From Lolium rigidum (Eukaryota; Streptophyta; Magnoliopsida; Poales; Poaceae): DNA of 64,000 nucleotides. The stretch covers positions 342,625,484 to 342,689,483 of the forward strand of contig NC_061508.1 of assembly GCF_022539505.1 (NCBI RefSeq), read 5' to 3'. The notes under the pieces were generated by a model. The model made no database searches and was not told where the DNA came from. It was given only the letters and a program-made list of their open reading frames with translations. Position numbers and translations under genes: made by a program. Of the stretch, positions 33,642-45,463 are shown one piece after another. The first letter of the stretch is position 1; the number at the start of each line of letters is the position of its first letter.

Positions 33642-36600
33642 TGTAACAACCCAACTTTTGTGCATTGATTAAAATTTTGGAATACAAATTTTTGGGCCAA
33701 CAAAAACTTTTTCTATCTTTAAAAGTGCATGCATATAGTTGCTGTTGCATTGATTGTAGAATGTGTGTGTTCGTTGCTTGTAAAAAAAATTACATTTGTG
33801 TGTAAACCCCAAAGATCCCTATCTTCATGTGACCCCTTTTTAGTTATAGTTTTAATTAGATTAATCATGACACAAACCCTTGGAGCATTTCACCCTTCGT
33901 TATATTGACTTGTGTGAAATTAAATTCTCTTTATCACTAAAACCCTAGGTTTTGAACTTTCCCTATTCCATAAATGAATCTCTCTAGATCACATTTTTCT
34001 CTTTTTGTTCTATTTCTTTTCCCTCTCTCTACTTAAACAAATTTTGTTTGGAAATTCTTAAACCTAGTGATATTGATCTCATGTCACTACTATCCTTGTT
34101 TTTCCCAAACAAACCAAAGGAAGCTAGTAGCACCAAATTATTGAAATGGTGTTTAAAATTAGGGATGGTTACATAGACCTTGAATTAATTAATTCCGCCC
34201 CTCCTTCTTAGTCTCCCCATTTCTTTTTCAGCCTAACCATCTCACTCTCTCCACTCACTCACTCTCTACACACACACACGCTCAGGCATGTCCTTTGTGC
34301 ATCGAGTGAATCAGGTGAAAATAAAGAGATAGTGGTGGCCGGGGGCTTGGAGTGCACAAGCTGCCAATCTTGCATGCCTCCACATTGATCAGACAAGCTG
34401 AGGCACAGCATGCATGCCTGCACCCCTCCTCCTGCTCCCTCCCTACCCTTTATAGCCTCCCTCACATCCTCTCATTATCTTGGAACATTGCGGGTAGGAA
34501 CCTACAAGGCCTCCCCTTCCATTTCTGCTGATGGACAACACGTTCCCGACCGTAGACTTCTCCCTTCCCTCCCCAGACCATCAGAAAACTCCACCCACGC
34601 TCTCCATCGCTGACACGCGCGGGACACCAACAGGTGGTGACCGTGCACGTCGCCGTGGCCACGGCCACGTCGAGTACCTCACCACCTTGGTCTGGTCGCT
34701 TCCGCCGTCAGCACTCCTAGCCACTACACGCCACCCCCTCGGAGCACCGTCCCTCGACAAGTCCTGGCTTACCTGGTGCACTCCATCGCCGGCGCCGTGT
34801 CGCGTCACCCCGTCGAACAGCTGGCAGGCGCGACTGGACGCGACCGTGCACGCCCGCCGTTCACGCCACCGACGCCCACCTCCCTCCAAAATCTTCACCA
34901 GCGTCGCAGACACGTAGCCACGCCACCCCGTTCGTCCAGTAAGCAGCCGCCGCCTCCTCTTTTCTTCCTCACCGGACCGAGTGCACCGTACACCGCGCGG
35001 CCGATATAAAACGCAGCCACGCTCCTCCATCCGAACCCTCTCGCCACCAGAACCCCCTGCCACCACCAGCTCATCTCCCCAGTGGAGAGGAGTTCCTTCT
35101 CTCCCTGCTGCTCGTGCTCGAGCTCGACGCCTGCCGGCTTCCGGTGAAGGTTTCGTCGCCAGGCGCCACCGTCCTTCCCCTCTCTTGTTTCCCCTGGGAG
35201 CTCCATCATCCCCGCGTTCTAACCCGCCCCTTTTCTATCTCCAGGGTTGCTCGTAGACGCCGGCAGGGCAAACAGCGTCTTCCGCCGTCACCATCGACTG
35301 CCGCTCGGAACCCTCTCTGTTTTGGCCGCCACCACCCTAGCTCGGAAGCCTCCGCTCCGCCGTGTCCAGAGCACCTATTCCCACCGTCGACAGATCCCAG
35401 AGGTGAGCACACCGGTGCTCGCCGTTTCCAGGGCTGCCAGACGCCGCCGCGTCGTGAGGTGGGAGAAGGTGCAAGGGCCGTTGGATCTCATCCAACGGCT
35501 GCATGCAACGTTGGCCCCTGGCCCGCGCCAGCTTGGCGGCCATGTCCCCGCGCTTCAAACGGGAGCATCTCCCGCGCAGCCGAAACGCTGTCGGGCCGGA
35601 TCTGGCCAGGCCCAGCACCCCGGCCCGTTTTTCCCTTTTCTTTATTTCTGTTTCTCAAAAACTTCCAGTGAATCCTGCCCGACTTTTAAATCACCACAAA
35701 TTCATCCAAGTAACCAAATGAGTTGATTCAAGTTCCTACATGCTCATAGATGTTTTCTTAACCATATACAATTGCATGCATGTGATTTAGTGCTGTAAAA
35801 ATGAGCTGTTAAATGAAAACCTAAAAAGTATCTGATTGTGTAATTTATTTAGTGTGTGATATTTATGCAACCTTTCTGCATGAGGTTAATTTGTTTGTGA
35901 AGTGTATTTAAGTAGCTTTATTTTGGCACTAGCCTCACATGCAGGAGCTTCCTGGATTTTAATTGTTTTAGAAAATAAAATCTGTCCAGAGAGTCAGTAG
36001 ATGATTTTTAATTTGAAAAATAATAATGGTTTTGAAACAAACCCAAGTGCTGCTGGTAGGTATATCTATAGGGAAATTTTGTGCCAAAGGAAATATTTTT
36101 AAGAGTTATAGTTTAATTCCAAGAATTTAATTACTAAAACAGTATATCTTTTACAAATCAGAAAAATGTCAAACCAGTGGGGTTAGTTCACATTTAGTCT
36201 CACCTATCCAGGGGTATGTTTGGTGTTGGTTGATGATGCTCTGATACTGGTGTGGCTTGCTGTTTGTAGGCTCTGGTTTCTATCTTAGATAATTGTTCAA
36301 GGTCATTTAAAAGATTATTTGCATGTGATTCTTGTGCATGTGTACTCTACATGTTATTAGCTTTCAGTAGGTATGCTGCATGCATTTTTATGACATACAA
36401 AAAGATTTAGACCATTTAAATGGTTCCTAAGTCAATTATGGAATTGCAAAAATCATATCTTTTGTTTTAAAAATCATAAATGGATGAAACCACTTTCAGT
36501 AGCTTTCATTAGTAACCCTTTACATACTGTAATTTTCCCAAATTTTTGTGTGAATTATTCTGGTGTGGTTTGTTGATTGGGTATGTCTTGTGGTTTTCTT

Positions 36601-36798
36601 TTTGCGACGCTAGATTCGAACACCGCCGGAAACGAAGGAGGAGGAGACTTCGGAGGGATTGAAGAGGAAGACCAGGGGAACTTTGCTGATCAAGGCAAGC
36701 CACCTCTTGATGCATCTCTGATCCTATATATCTTATTCTTGCATTATTACAGGTTTTATAAAAGTGCATGTCTTCTATTTATTTTGTCGGTGGATAGT
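33642..36798 (+). repeat. Tekay-1 3' LTR, first part
   Basis: 3157 bp from TGTAACAACCC to the LARD insertion point; ends in ATAGT (36794-36798), one copy of the LARD target duplication. Compared with the 5' LTR it lacks about 30 bp near 36150. Contains TATAAAA at 35005-35011. Confidence 0.95.
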
Positions 36799-38726
36799 TG
36801 TAACGCCCCACTTTTGCAAACTTGTTTAATTGTCCTTATTGCAAAAATTAGGGGGAACAAAAACTTTTTCTAAAAGACTAATTAGATGAATTGCCTTGAT
36901 CTATTTGTTGTGATGAATTGCCTTGATCTGTTGGTAGATGTATTGTCTTGATTGCTTGTTGAGTTTTGTCTTGAGCCACCTCAAAGAACAACACCTCTAG
37001 TGGTTAAACCAGCAACTCACCAAATAAAACACATGTGTGGCTTAGGAAAAATTGTTTTCCTTCTTACTACATCAAGCTCTTCTCCTGATGGCAACCTGAG
37101 TGTGCCACCTTAATTTTTCTCCTTATGGTGCAACCTAGCTCAATCATCCTTAATTCAAAACTTGGAATCATCTACCCCTAGCTACATGCCTCTCTTATAC
37201 CCACTCATCCTTGTTTGTTTTGAGGCCATGTCGACCATCTGTGTTGACAGGCTTAAAATGTCCAGACTTTGGCAGTTGATATCTAAGCAAACACCACTGT
37301 TATTGGTGATCTCAGTGCATGGATCCTATCTATGCAACACCCGCTTCAACCTCCACGTCTTGCATGTCTCAGTCAATCCTTGCAGCTCATATATTCAACT
37401 TGATCTTGTATCCTATTCAATGATTCAACACTAGATCACTTCCTTCAATTTTACCTCTTGTTTTTATTCAAGTTTAATCTTCACAAAACCAAGAGCGGGA
37501 ATGGTGGGTACATTTTGTAGCCATCATCTACCCTTGAGAACACTTCTCCCTAAGTTAGTTTTCTCTCTCAAAAACCCTATTGATTTTCCTTCTCTAGTTT
37601 TGATCACAAAACTACTTCTAATTCTACAAAACCTTTTCAAGATATTTCTTCAAGAAAAACAAGGAACTGAAATGGGTTTTGTTTTTGTCCCATTTCTACC
37701 AAGTACTGATTTCTAAAACATTATTTTCTGTCTTGCTTTGTTTTCAGCAAAAGTCTTGTTTATGATACCTATACCATTTCTTGTTTTCCCTCTTGCTTAT
37801 TTTTACATTGGAGAAAAACTCTACTTTACTAGAGAAAGTAAGTAGAATATTTTGAACCCCTATGTTCCAACTAGTTTATCTCAACACTTTCAAATTTCAT
37901 TCCACTTGAGTTCATTCCCAATTGTCCCTAGACAATTGAGGTGTTCCATATACCTTTCAAATAAATCCTTCTCAAATGGCAACTCTTGCACATCTCTGAT
38001 CCACCACATTGTATCCCCTTCATCCTCCAATTTTTGATCAAATGGATGATCATTTGATACTTTCAAACCACTCCCAATTGACCTCTCCTTTGTAGAGCAA
38101 CTTATATTTCATCATACCTATCTCACTCCTCTATTCTTTTCCATCATCATCTTGACTTCATGAATTGATGATTTCTGTCAATATATCCATCCTTGTGAGT
38201 ATTTGGATACTTCACTCACCATCTCTCCTAATCTTGTTCTACCCTTACCTAAACCACTATCACCATCCCATCTACCTTGACATGCTCATGCATTGTTGCA
38301 TGTGGTCAATCTCAATCCTTCCAAAATTGAACTCAAATAAAAACTTCTAATCATCAAATATACCTTTGGGTCTATTTTTCATCTTATGTTTGTCCCAACC
38401 ATAGTGGTAACAATTATCCTTGGAGTGCATATCACCTCACACTTATTTTTATCTATATGTATCTACTCCTATACTTATCATCATCCCAATCACTCATGGA
38501 CATTATCTCCTCAACATCATGTTTTGGCCTATACACATTGATGTTGTGCTCTCTCACATTGCTCACTTGTGCTTGGCAAGAATGGAGCCGGCCATGACAA
38601 TTTCGGCCAGCCATGTTTCTCCTCACTTTCTTCCTCCACAAGCCTTGCCTCCCAACTAACCCAACAATTAAATGGGCAGCCACCCACCTCCACCAATCAA
38701 AGAGGAGGCAGCCAACCCTCTCCCTC

Positions 38727-38735
38727 TATAAATAG
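38727..38735 (+). promoter_or_regulatory. TATA box of the LARD 5' LTR
   Basis: TATAAATAG within CCTCTATAAATAGAGC, followed by a pyrimidine-rich leader with GGCCGGCCA repeats. The copy in the 3' LTR is at 47392-47400. This is the strongest core promoter seen in the window. Confidence 0.65.
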
Positions 38736-41700
38736 AGCTTGGCCGGCCACCTCCTCCCCATTTGCTCATTTTCTACACTCTCCACTCCTTCCTCCACTCT
38801 AGCCACTCACTCCCCTTCTTCTTCCCACGAGCTGCTGCTCCCCCTTGCTCACATGGCCGGCCATGGCCATGAAAACCGGCCAAGATGCTGCTCCCCTCCT
38901 CCCTCAAGTTTCCCCTCACCATGAGAGCATCTCTCTCACTCTCTTCTCCCCTAATCTTTGATGAATCCAGCTCCTTTTCTCTTCTCCCCTCTCACAAGAT
39001 TGGATCTTGATGCAGGTGCATGTTGGTCCAAGCATGGAGAAGGTTGAGCAATCCTCAGATCTGAAACTCTTGACCAAAGTTCGTCCAAAACCTTGCAGTA
39101 ATTTCTGCTATCTTGCTGTTTCAGATTCTGGTACGATTTTGTAAAATCCGTCAAAACTCGTGTGCATGTCCAAATCGAGCGATTCAAAGTTCCAAAGATA
39201 GGTATCGAAAATATCTACAACTTGGCGTTGGTCTCATCTTCAAATTAGTTACGGATTTTGCATGGTAAATAAAGTTCTGCAAACATGCAGAATCACTGTT
39301 TGTTAGATTTCTTCCGTTTTACAAAACCTTTTTGAGCAAACTCAACTGTGGGTGAAAGACCTCTCCAGTACCTTCATTTTGGCATTGGTTTCACTTCAAA
39401 TGACCTCCTGAAATTGAAATGGTTCACAGATCAATATCTGGTCAGATCTGAATTTGTCGAATTAAACCAGGAGTTTGGAGACAAATTTTTGAATGAAACC
39501 AACTGGGTAAGAACCACCTATTCAATACCTTCCAGATTCAGCGGACCTCATATTTTTGTGATTTGTGTATGATTTTTGGTGAATTAAACTTGTTCTGTGT
39601 GTTCTGCAGACATGGCTGATAGCTTTTAAATCATCAAAAATCCATTTTTGAACCAAATTGAGTGATTCCAATTTTGTAGGACTGCTGGATGTTTTCTTAA
39701 TCATCTCAAACAAGTTTCAAACCTTTATCTATTCTGTAACTCCAGAGAGAAAGCAAATAGTACAGACATGCAGTAAACTTGTAAATCCATTTGTGAGAGT
39801 TTCAAAAACCATTTGAACCCAAATCCAATTGTGTGTGAATCTCTGTTTAAATATCTTTCAAATGCAAGTGGCCTCATATTTTTAGGATTTTTCTACGATT
39901 TATGGCTTACAGATCTTGTTTTCTGTACAGTCAGATTCAAAGAAATTCCTAAAATTGTAGGTTTAATATCTTTGGGTGATTCCAATTGGGTTAGTCTTGT
40001 ATTAGTACTGGCTATCTAGGAAAAATATTATTAGTCTTTGTTCATACATATTTGTTGCTGTTAGTAATGTTTATGTGTGACATGCATTGTTGAAGCAAAA
40101 CTTTTCGGTTTATTTAAAACCCTTGACCAACTCTTTTTAGTAGAGGTGGGCAACCTTTGTTTTATGCTTGCAAAACAAAACCTCTGCAACTTAACATTTG
40201 TTCTTTTGCTTAGCTTGAGTTTTCTAATGGTGTGGTGTCTTGCTTGCTTCCTATTTTTGTATAGTGTTAAGTGAGCAAATTAAATTAGGAAAACTGATTT
40301 CTACTTTTCCAAAAATGTTTGAAATTATGTTGTGAATGTTTGTGATGCCAAACTAATGCTCTTGTCCTCTTCATGATGTTATCTACCAGGGGATAATTGT
40401 TTTATACCATGGTGATAGCCGAGAGAGGCAATTGCTAAGTTATGATGCACTCATGCCTCTACTAGGTAAATAAATGGGGTTTTCTAAATTGAAACTCTTA
40501 AAGTTGTTTTGTGGTATCTATAAGTCCTTAGTATGTTATACCTTGGCTGCATGGTTAGTTGTTGATTGTTGAATGTTGTCTTGTTGATGCAATGTGATTG
40601 ATTGTGTTCCTTTTATATTTTCCGGCGATAGATGCGAACTATTCCGGAGGAGAAGAAGAAGAGGAATCGGACGAGGATTTTATTTATGTTGTTGGGATTC
40701 TTATATTGATGGAGTTGAAGAATTCCAGGGACAAATAAGCCAAGGCAAGCCATCTTTGAACTTTGAATGATGTGGTGTTGGATGTCAATTTTTGATGTCC
40801 CTAAGCATCTTATCCCTTATGTGATGTTCTCTCTATGTTGGTCTATGTATGGATGTAATTGGAGTATTTCCTTGTGGTGGTCTTTCACCTTTGTTCACAT
40901 GTTGGAGGGATGCACGGTATCACGGCCGTGCTACTCCCTTGGGTCCACTTGTGTGCTCAACATGAGCATGTCATTTCCAAAATAGAGTCTTACACCACAC
41001 CCCCACCTTGTTGAGTCTAGAAGTATCAAGGTCATGAAGCTTGGTGTAATTCTCAACTTGAGAGAAGTATGCCGTGGACCCTCATGAATGATGGATGGGT
41101 AGAATACCTACACCACCAAAGTTTTATAGTAGCACCACAAATCTGAAAGTTTGATCCACCTTATTTTATCATCTTACATGCTTACCTTAAGCAAGTAGGA
41201 TCCTCTTTATGCCACTCACATATACTCTCATGGCATGATGACCTTCATCTCGGCCATGGTGTTGTATTAGTTCCTTCTCATGAAACTATAGGTTGGGAAC
41301 CCCTCAAGGTTTACCTTGTTGTAAATGTTTATGAAAACCTTGGGTGAGTTAACCCAAGTGTATGGTTTATGAAAGCAAAGGATCTTGATAAAGATGTTTG
41401 GAAAAGAGGTGTATGGAGGTTGGTTGAACAACCGAGGTGTTGTGGGAAAAGAAATGGTTTCTAAAAAGGAGCACTCGCGTATAAGTGTACACCAGCCCAA
41501 CTTTTATCGCGCAACCACTCTACCCTGGTGTGGGACGGGGCTTAGCCCGTAGTTTGTTGAAGCTGGCAGGAGCACCCTTCACAACTTTCTAGGGAGGGTC
41601 ATGACGACCCCGACGCCGGGTTGCGCTCTGGAGGAGGCAATACACTGTCTTAACTGATAGCCGGACGATTACTGAGGGTCTTCTATCATGGCGCCGGAGA

Positions 41701-42306
41701 TACGCTCAAAAGGAGGTATGCGTCGCCGGGGTGCCGGGAAGGGGTAAGCCCGCAGGGAAGGACTCGTGCCAGTGGAGATGGGTGAAAGGTTATGTCCGGG
41801 TATCCGTCGTGGCATATGTTGTTATGCGGGGATGATGCCCACACGATAGGTATCCGGATAGTTGTGGGGAAAGTGTGCAAACTCTGCAGAGTTAAATCTA
41901 TTCGAATAGCCGCGTCCGCGGTCATGGACGGGTTGCAAAGGTCTACCTTTACTGGGGCTTGAGTTTTGTTTTGATAAATACTTTGCAAAGAAAGTGTTGT
42001 GTTTATGTGTACCGGAAGGGTACGGAAAAAGGGCGTGTGTTGACCATTTGGAGATGGTCGTGGAAAAATGGAGGCTAAGTGGGGAACTCTTTCCTAAATG
42101 TTTCTTGAAGGGGAACTCTTTTTTAACAAAGATATAGAGATGTCATAGATATCTTTTGAAGTATCTTCTTCAATAAAGATATAGATATGTCATAGAACTT
42201 CCTAAGCGTCCCCATCAATTGAGATGGCGGCATGCTACTCTTCCTCCTAGAAGGTTAGCTAGTTGTCCCCAAATCACCATAGTGTCCGCATCACTTGAGA
42301 TGCCGG

Positions 42307-42450
42307 CATGCTATATCCACAAGAGAAACTGACGCTCTTGTGCATGCTATATCCACGAGAGAAACTATGTCTCATCCACATGCTATATCCACAAGAGAAA
42401 CTGATTCTCTTCCTCATGCTATTTCCACTGGAGAAAATAGCTCTTCCTTC
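42307..42450 (+). repeat. 36-bp tandem repeat, four units, in LARD 5' LTR
   Basis: CATGCTATATCCAC... restarts at 42307, 42343, 42379 and 42415, exactly every 36 bp. The period keeps one frame open (42308-42622) and yields four variants of a 12-residue peptide such as MLYPQEKLTLLC. The 3' LTR has the same array near 50972-51115. Confidence 0.85.
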
Positions 42451-42903
42451 GTGTCTTCTTAGATTAGCACTTGTCATCTTGCACTCTTGCAAAGTACCTT
42501 TCTTGATGGTTTGTGAGTACAATTCCAAATGTACTCACGGCTTTGTCCCTGGCTATTTACTTGGCCAGACTTGGAGGAACACGATGGATGAAGAAGGAGT
42601 TGGCAACGTTTATGCGAGCTAGGAACGTCTTCCCGCTCGCTTGCTCGTAGGGTTATGGCGAGATGACTTGGGTACTGCGCTCGCTGAAGTGATGATGCTA
42701 CTCGATGTTTAGTTAGGCCCTTCGAGGCTATTATGTAAGTATTGGTCATGTGACCATGTTGTAATTTTCTTATTCCGCTTTGTAATGGATGGTGTAATTT
42801 GGTATCGGTTCGGTTATGTGTTCACGACGCACCGATCATGGGATCGTGAACTCGTATACATAACAGGGAATTTCGGACAGCTAGTCCGGGGTCCCCACGT
42901 AGC

Positions 42904-42914
42904 TGGTATCGAGC
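42904..42914 (+). other. LARD primer-binding site, decayed (tRNA-iMet)
   Basis: TGGTATCGAGC differs from TGGTATCAGAGC by one missing A. The following CTATCCTGACTGTAGGAGAC closely matches the Tekay leader, which supports common ancestry of this region. Confidence 0.75.
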
Positions 42915-44880
42915 TATCCTGACTGTAGGAGACCTTAGTTAGCATGGACGTTAGTTTGGAAACAAGTACTTGGGGAAAAACTATTTGCGAAATAAAGTAT
43001 TTCTTTAGTCGGAAGCATAGCTTCTACTCATCTTATTTATTCAAAGCTTCTAAATTCTTATCTCTCCGCTTTATAAATGTTTGAAGGGTTCTTACTCTAT
43101 TGTCTCTTCCACTTCAAACCTACATATTGGACGATGTCCCGAAACTCAGACCGGAGACTCGAACTCAAAGATAGATCAATCTCTCAGGAAGTCTCATGTA
43201 TATCCAACAGCAGTTGTTGAAGATTGGATACCGACTTAGCCGTGCTTCATTAAGGGATGATAACATCATATCTTTGGTTTTCACCAAAGTATGTCAAAGA
43301 TCTGACCTTGTTCCTCCGTGGACTTGCACTTTTTGCAGTCATCAGGGATCAAGCCCTCAGTTTCTTGACTAGTTATTTTTAGGCCAGCCACGAGAAGATC
43401 TCTACTTTAGAAGCACCTCAACAGCTACCTCTTCGAAGACCTCATGTTTCCGGGATGTCGAGACTAGAAGTTCTACGCAGCTTTCTCCTCCGCCTCAACA
43501 TCAACGACTCAACACCCGGCCCCTTCACCACCAACTGCTACAAGGATCCAAGTTGAAGCTGATGCTGACGATATGAAGAAGTCGACATATGTGACCAGCC
43601 CCAAACCAATAGGATGGATAGGACAAACTCAATCGCTTTGATTGAAATAAACTCCCGCGCATTAGGAATTTCTGGGTACTTAGAGTACCATGTCTGGTTT
43701 GATGATTGCTTGTAGTTCCCTAGTGTGCTGCCTTGAGTGTTTGTATCTGTTTGCTGTGTGCATGTATGTCTTGCTATTTCGACGTTCCCGCCCTTTTTAA
43801 TTGTTTGAAATTTGTGAAACAGAAATTAAAAATGGAAATCGCCGAGTGTACTCGTTTTTGCTAATAAAATTAGTTTGGTAGCTCCGATTGATGTGATTCC
43901 AATTGTACTAGAATCAGTATGAAATTATCTTTCAGACGCCACTGACCTTGTATTTTTAGGATTTTTGTGAGATTTTTAATAAATAAAGCTTGATCACTGT
44001 TTCTGGTTAGTATTTTGAGTCTCAAATTGAAAAATAAATATTTTTGAATGATTTCAATTGTGTTGATCTTGTTTTGTTACTGTGCATCTAGGAAAAATAC
44101 CAGTAGCCTCTGTTAGTGGTATTTTGTCTCTGGTTATGATTGTATGGGTGTCGCATGCCATGATAGGATTAAAGTTTGCCTCGCCGATGTATTGCTAACC
44201 GCTAGTTAGTTGGGTAGATTAACGAAAGACTCTAACTCTAAACCCGTTAGCGCTTGTTTTTCAACCATCGGGGAAACTAACTCAGACCCCTACCTACGCC
44301 GACTACTTTCAAGGTCATCCGAAGCATCTCCACTACGCCAAGAAAGCGAAGCCCCTACCTTCAAGAGTGACTGCACCTCTGCGAGAAGCCTTACTAACTT
44401 GGTCTAACCTTGGAGTATAGTCGTGCTAACCTCTAGGATATCTTCTTCAAAATACCCCCTAACACACCGTCTAACCCGTTGAGTGAACAATAGCGTCAAA
44501 GCCAAGCTACATCACCTTGTTCATCTGGTCCTCATCAAGTGAAGCTCCTGAAGATACCTCGGGACTCAAGATTAGGTGTAATTTACCCGCTCACTTCTTA
44601 ACTGATACAAGTCCGCACCGACCGTCAAGCTGAAGATAGTCCTCGACGACCTCTGTTGTTGCTTCATGTGGATACCAACCAGGACTTTCATCAACTTACT
44701 AACTCACCGCGCATCCCCTATGGCTCAGTTAACACCGCAAGTGCCTCTTGAAGTGGTGGTCTGCACGTCGCCCCCGAAGATTCTTCAGCCTGAACAAGGA
44801 AGACCGATGACTTCTTCGAAGCCCCGGACGAGAACTACAAGGCGAAGCTTCCGAGTTTTTCCGAGAACCCGATGAAAAAT

Positions 44881-44914
44881 CTTAAGGGTGGAAGACTTCG
44901 TCTTCCACTAAAAG
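44881..44914 (+). repeat. PPT-like hairpin, copy 1
   Basis: CTTAAGGGTGGAAGAC then TTC then GTCTTCCAC: the arms GTGGAAGAC and GTCTTCCAC (44888-44908) pair perfectly over 9 bp and include the purine tract. Confidence 0.85.
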
Positions 44915-45120
44915 TTGGAGCTAACCCTAACATTTTAAACCTTTCTAACACACCGTTGGAAACGTGGGATGCACCAACCCCTCTTGAAGCCATGGACTAC
45001 ACAACGCACTCTGAAGATGTTTTCAACTCAAGACAGGAGATCAATGACTTCTCCAAGAAGCGCCCGACAAGACCCGTGGCCGAAGCTTACAGTTTTTAAC
45101 GCCCCCTCCCCGGTGAACAA

Positions 45121-45155
45121 TTTTAAGGGTGGAAGACTTCGTCTTCCACTAAATT
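45121..45155 (+). repeat. PPT-like hairpin, copy 2
   Basis: TTTTAAGGGTGGAAGAC then TTC then GTCTTCCAC, hairpin at 45129-45149, about 240 bp after copy 1 and 315 bp before the functional PPT. The segments between the copies are also partly alike (both continue into ...CTAACYCTAA). Confidence 0.85.
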
Positions 45156-45428
45156 TAGGCTAACTCTAAAAAGTTTTCAACCCTGCTAAGGCACCATTGG
45201 AGTGCACTAACTTTTCTGAAGTCATGGACTCCGCTAGGATTGATAAGAAGCTACAAGTCTAACATCTGCAGGGAGTAGTCAACCTCTTCATGAAGCTCGC
45301 CATCGGCAGGAATCCAACATGTCTGCTAGAAGATGAAGCAACGACCTTCTCTACAATGGTGCATCTACAGAAGGATGGAGTCTAACTTTCGTTAAGCATT
45401 ACAACCCCTCTAGTTCTGCGCTCAGTAC

Positions 45429-45460
45429 TCTCGGGACGAGATTATTTTAAGGGTGGAAGA
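45429..45460 (+). other. LARD PPT with upstream hairpin
   Basis: TCTCG, loop GGA, CGAGA (45429-45441), then AAGGGTGGAAGA (45449-45460), three bases before the 3' LTR start at 45464. Same arrangement as in Tekay-1. Confidence 0.8.
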
Positions 45461-45463
45461 GTC

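Larger units (their letters stand above)
36799..42899 (+). repeat. LARD 5' LTR (6.1 kb)
   Basis: Starts TGTAACGCCCC. Ends CCCCACG where the 3' LTR has CCCCACA (last base A to G). AT-rich overall. Its second half (about 40600-42899) is recognisably related to the Tekay LTR, for example ATGATGCCCACACGATA and TGGCTATTTACTTGGCCAGA. Confidence 0.95.
42900..45463 (+). other. LARD internal domain, non-coding
   Basis: 2564 bp without a frame above about 75 codons. Begins TAGCTGGTATCGAGCTATCC, a PBS region related to that of Tekay. Towards the right end it carries two extra copies of the PPT-like TTAAGGGTGGAAGA, each followed by a complementary arm. No remnant of gag or pol was recognised. Confidence 0.85.

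Noticed and set aside
37162..40985. Small frames repeated identically at +8665 bp
   Set aside because: The repetition only reflects the two LARD LTRs; no coding evidence.
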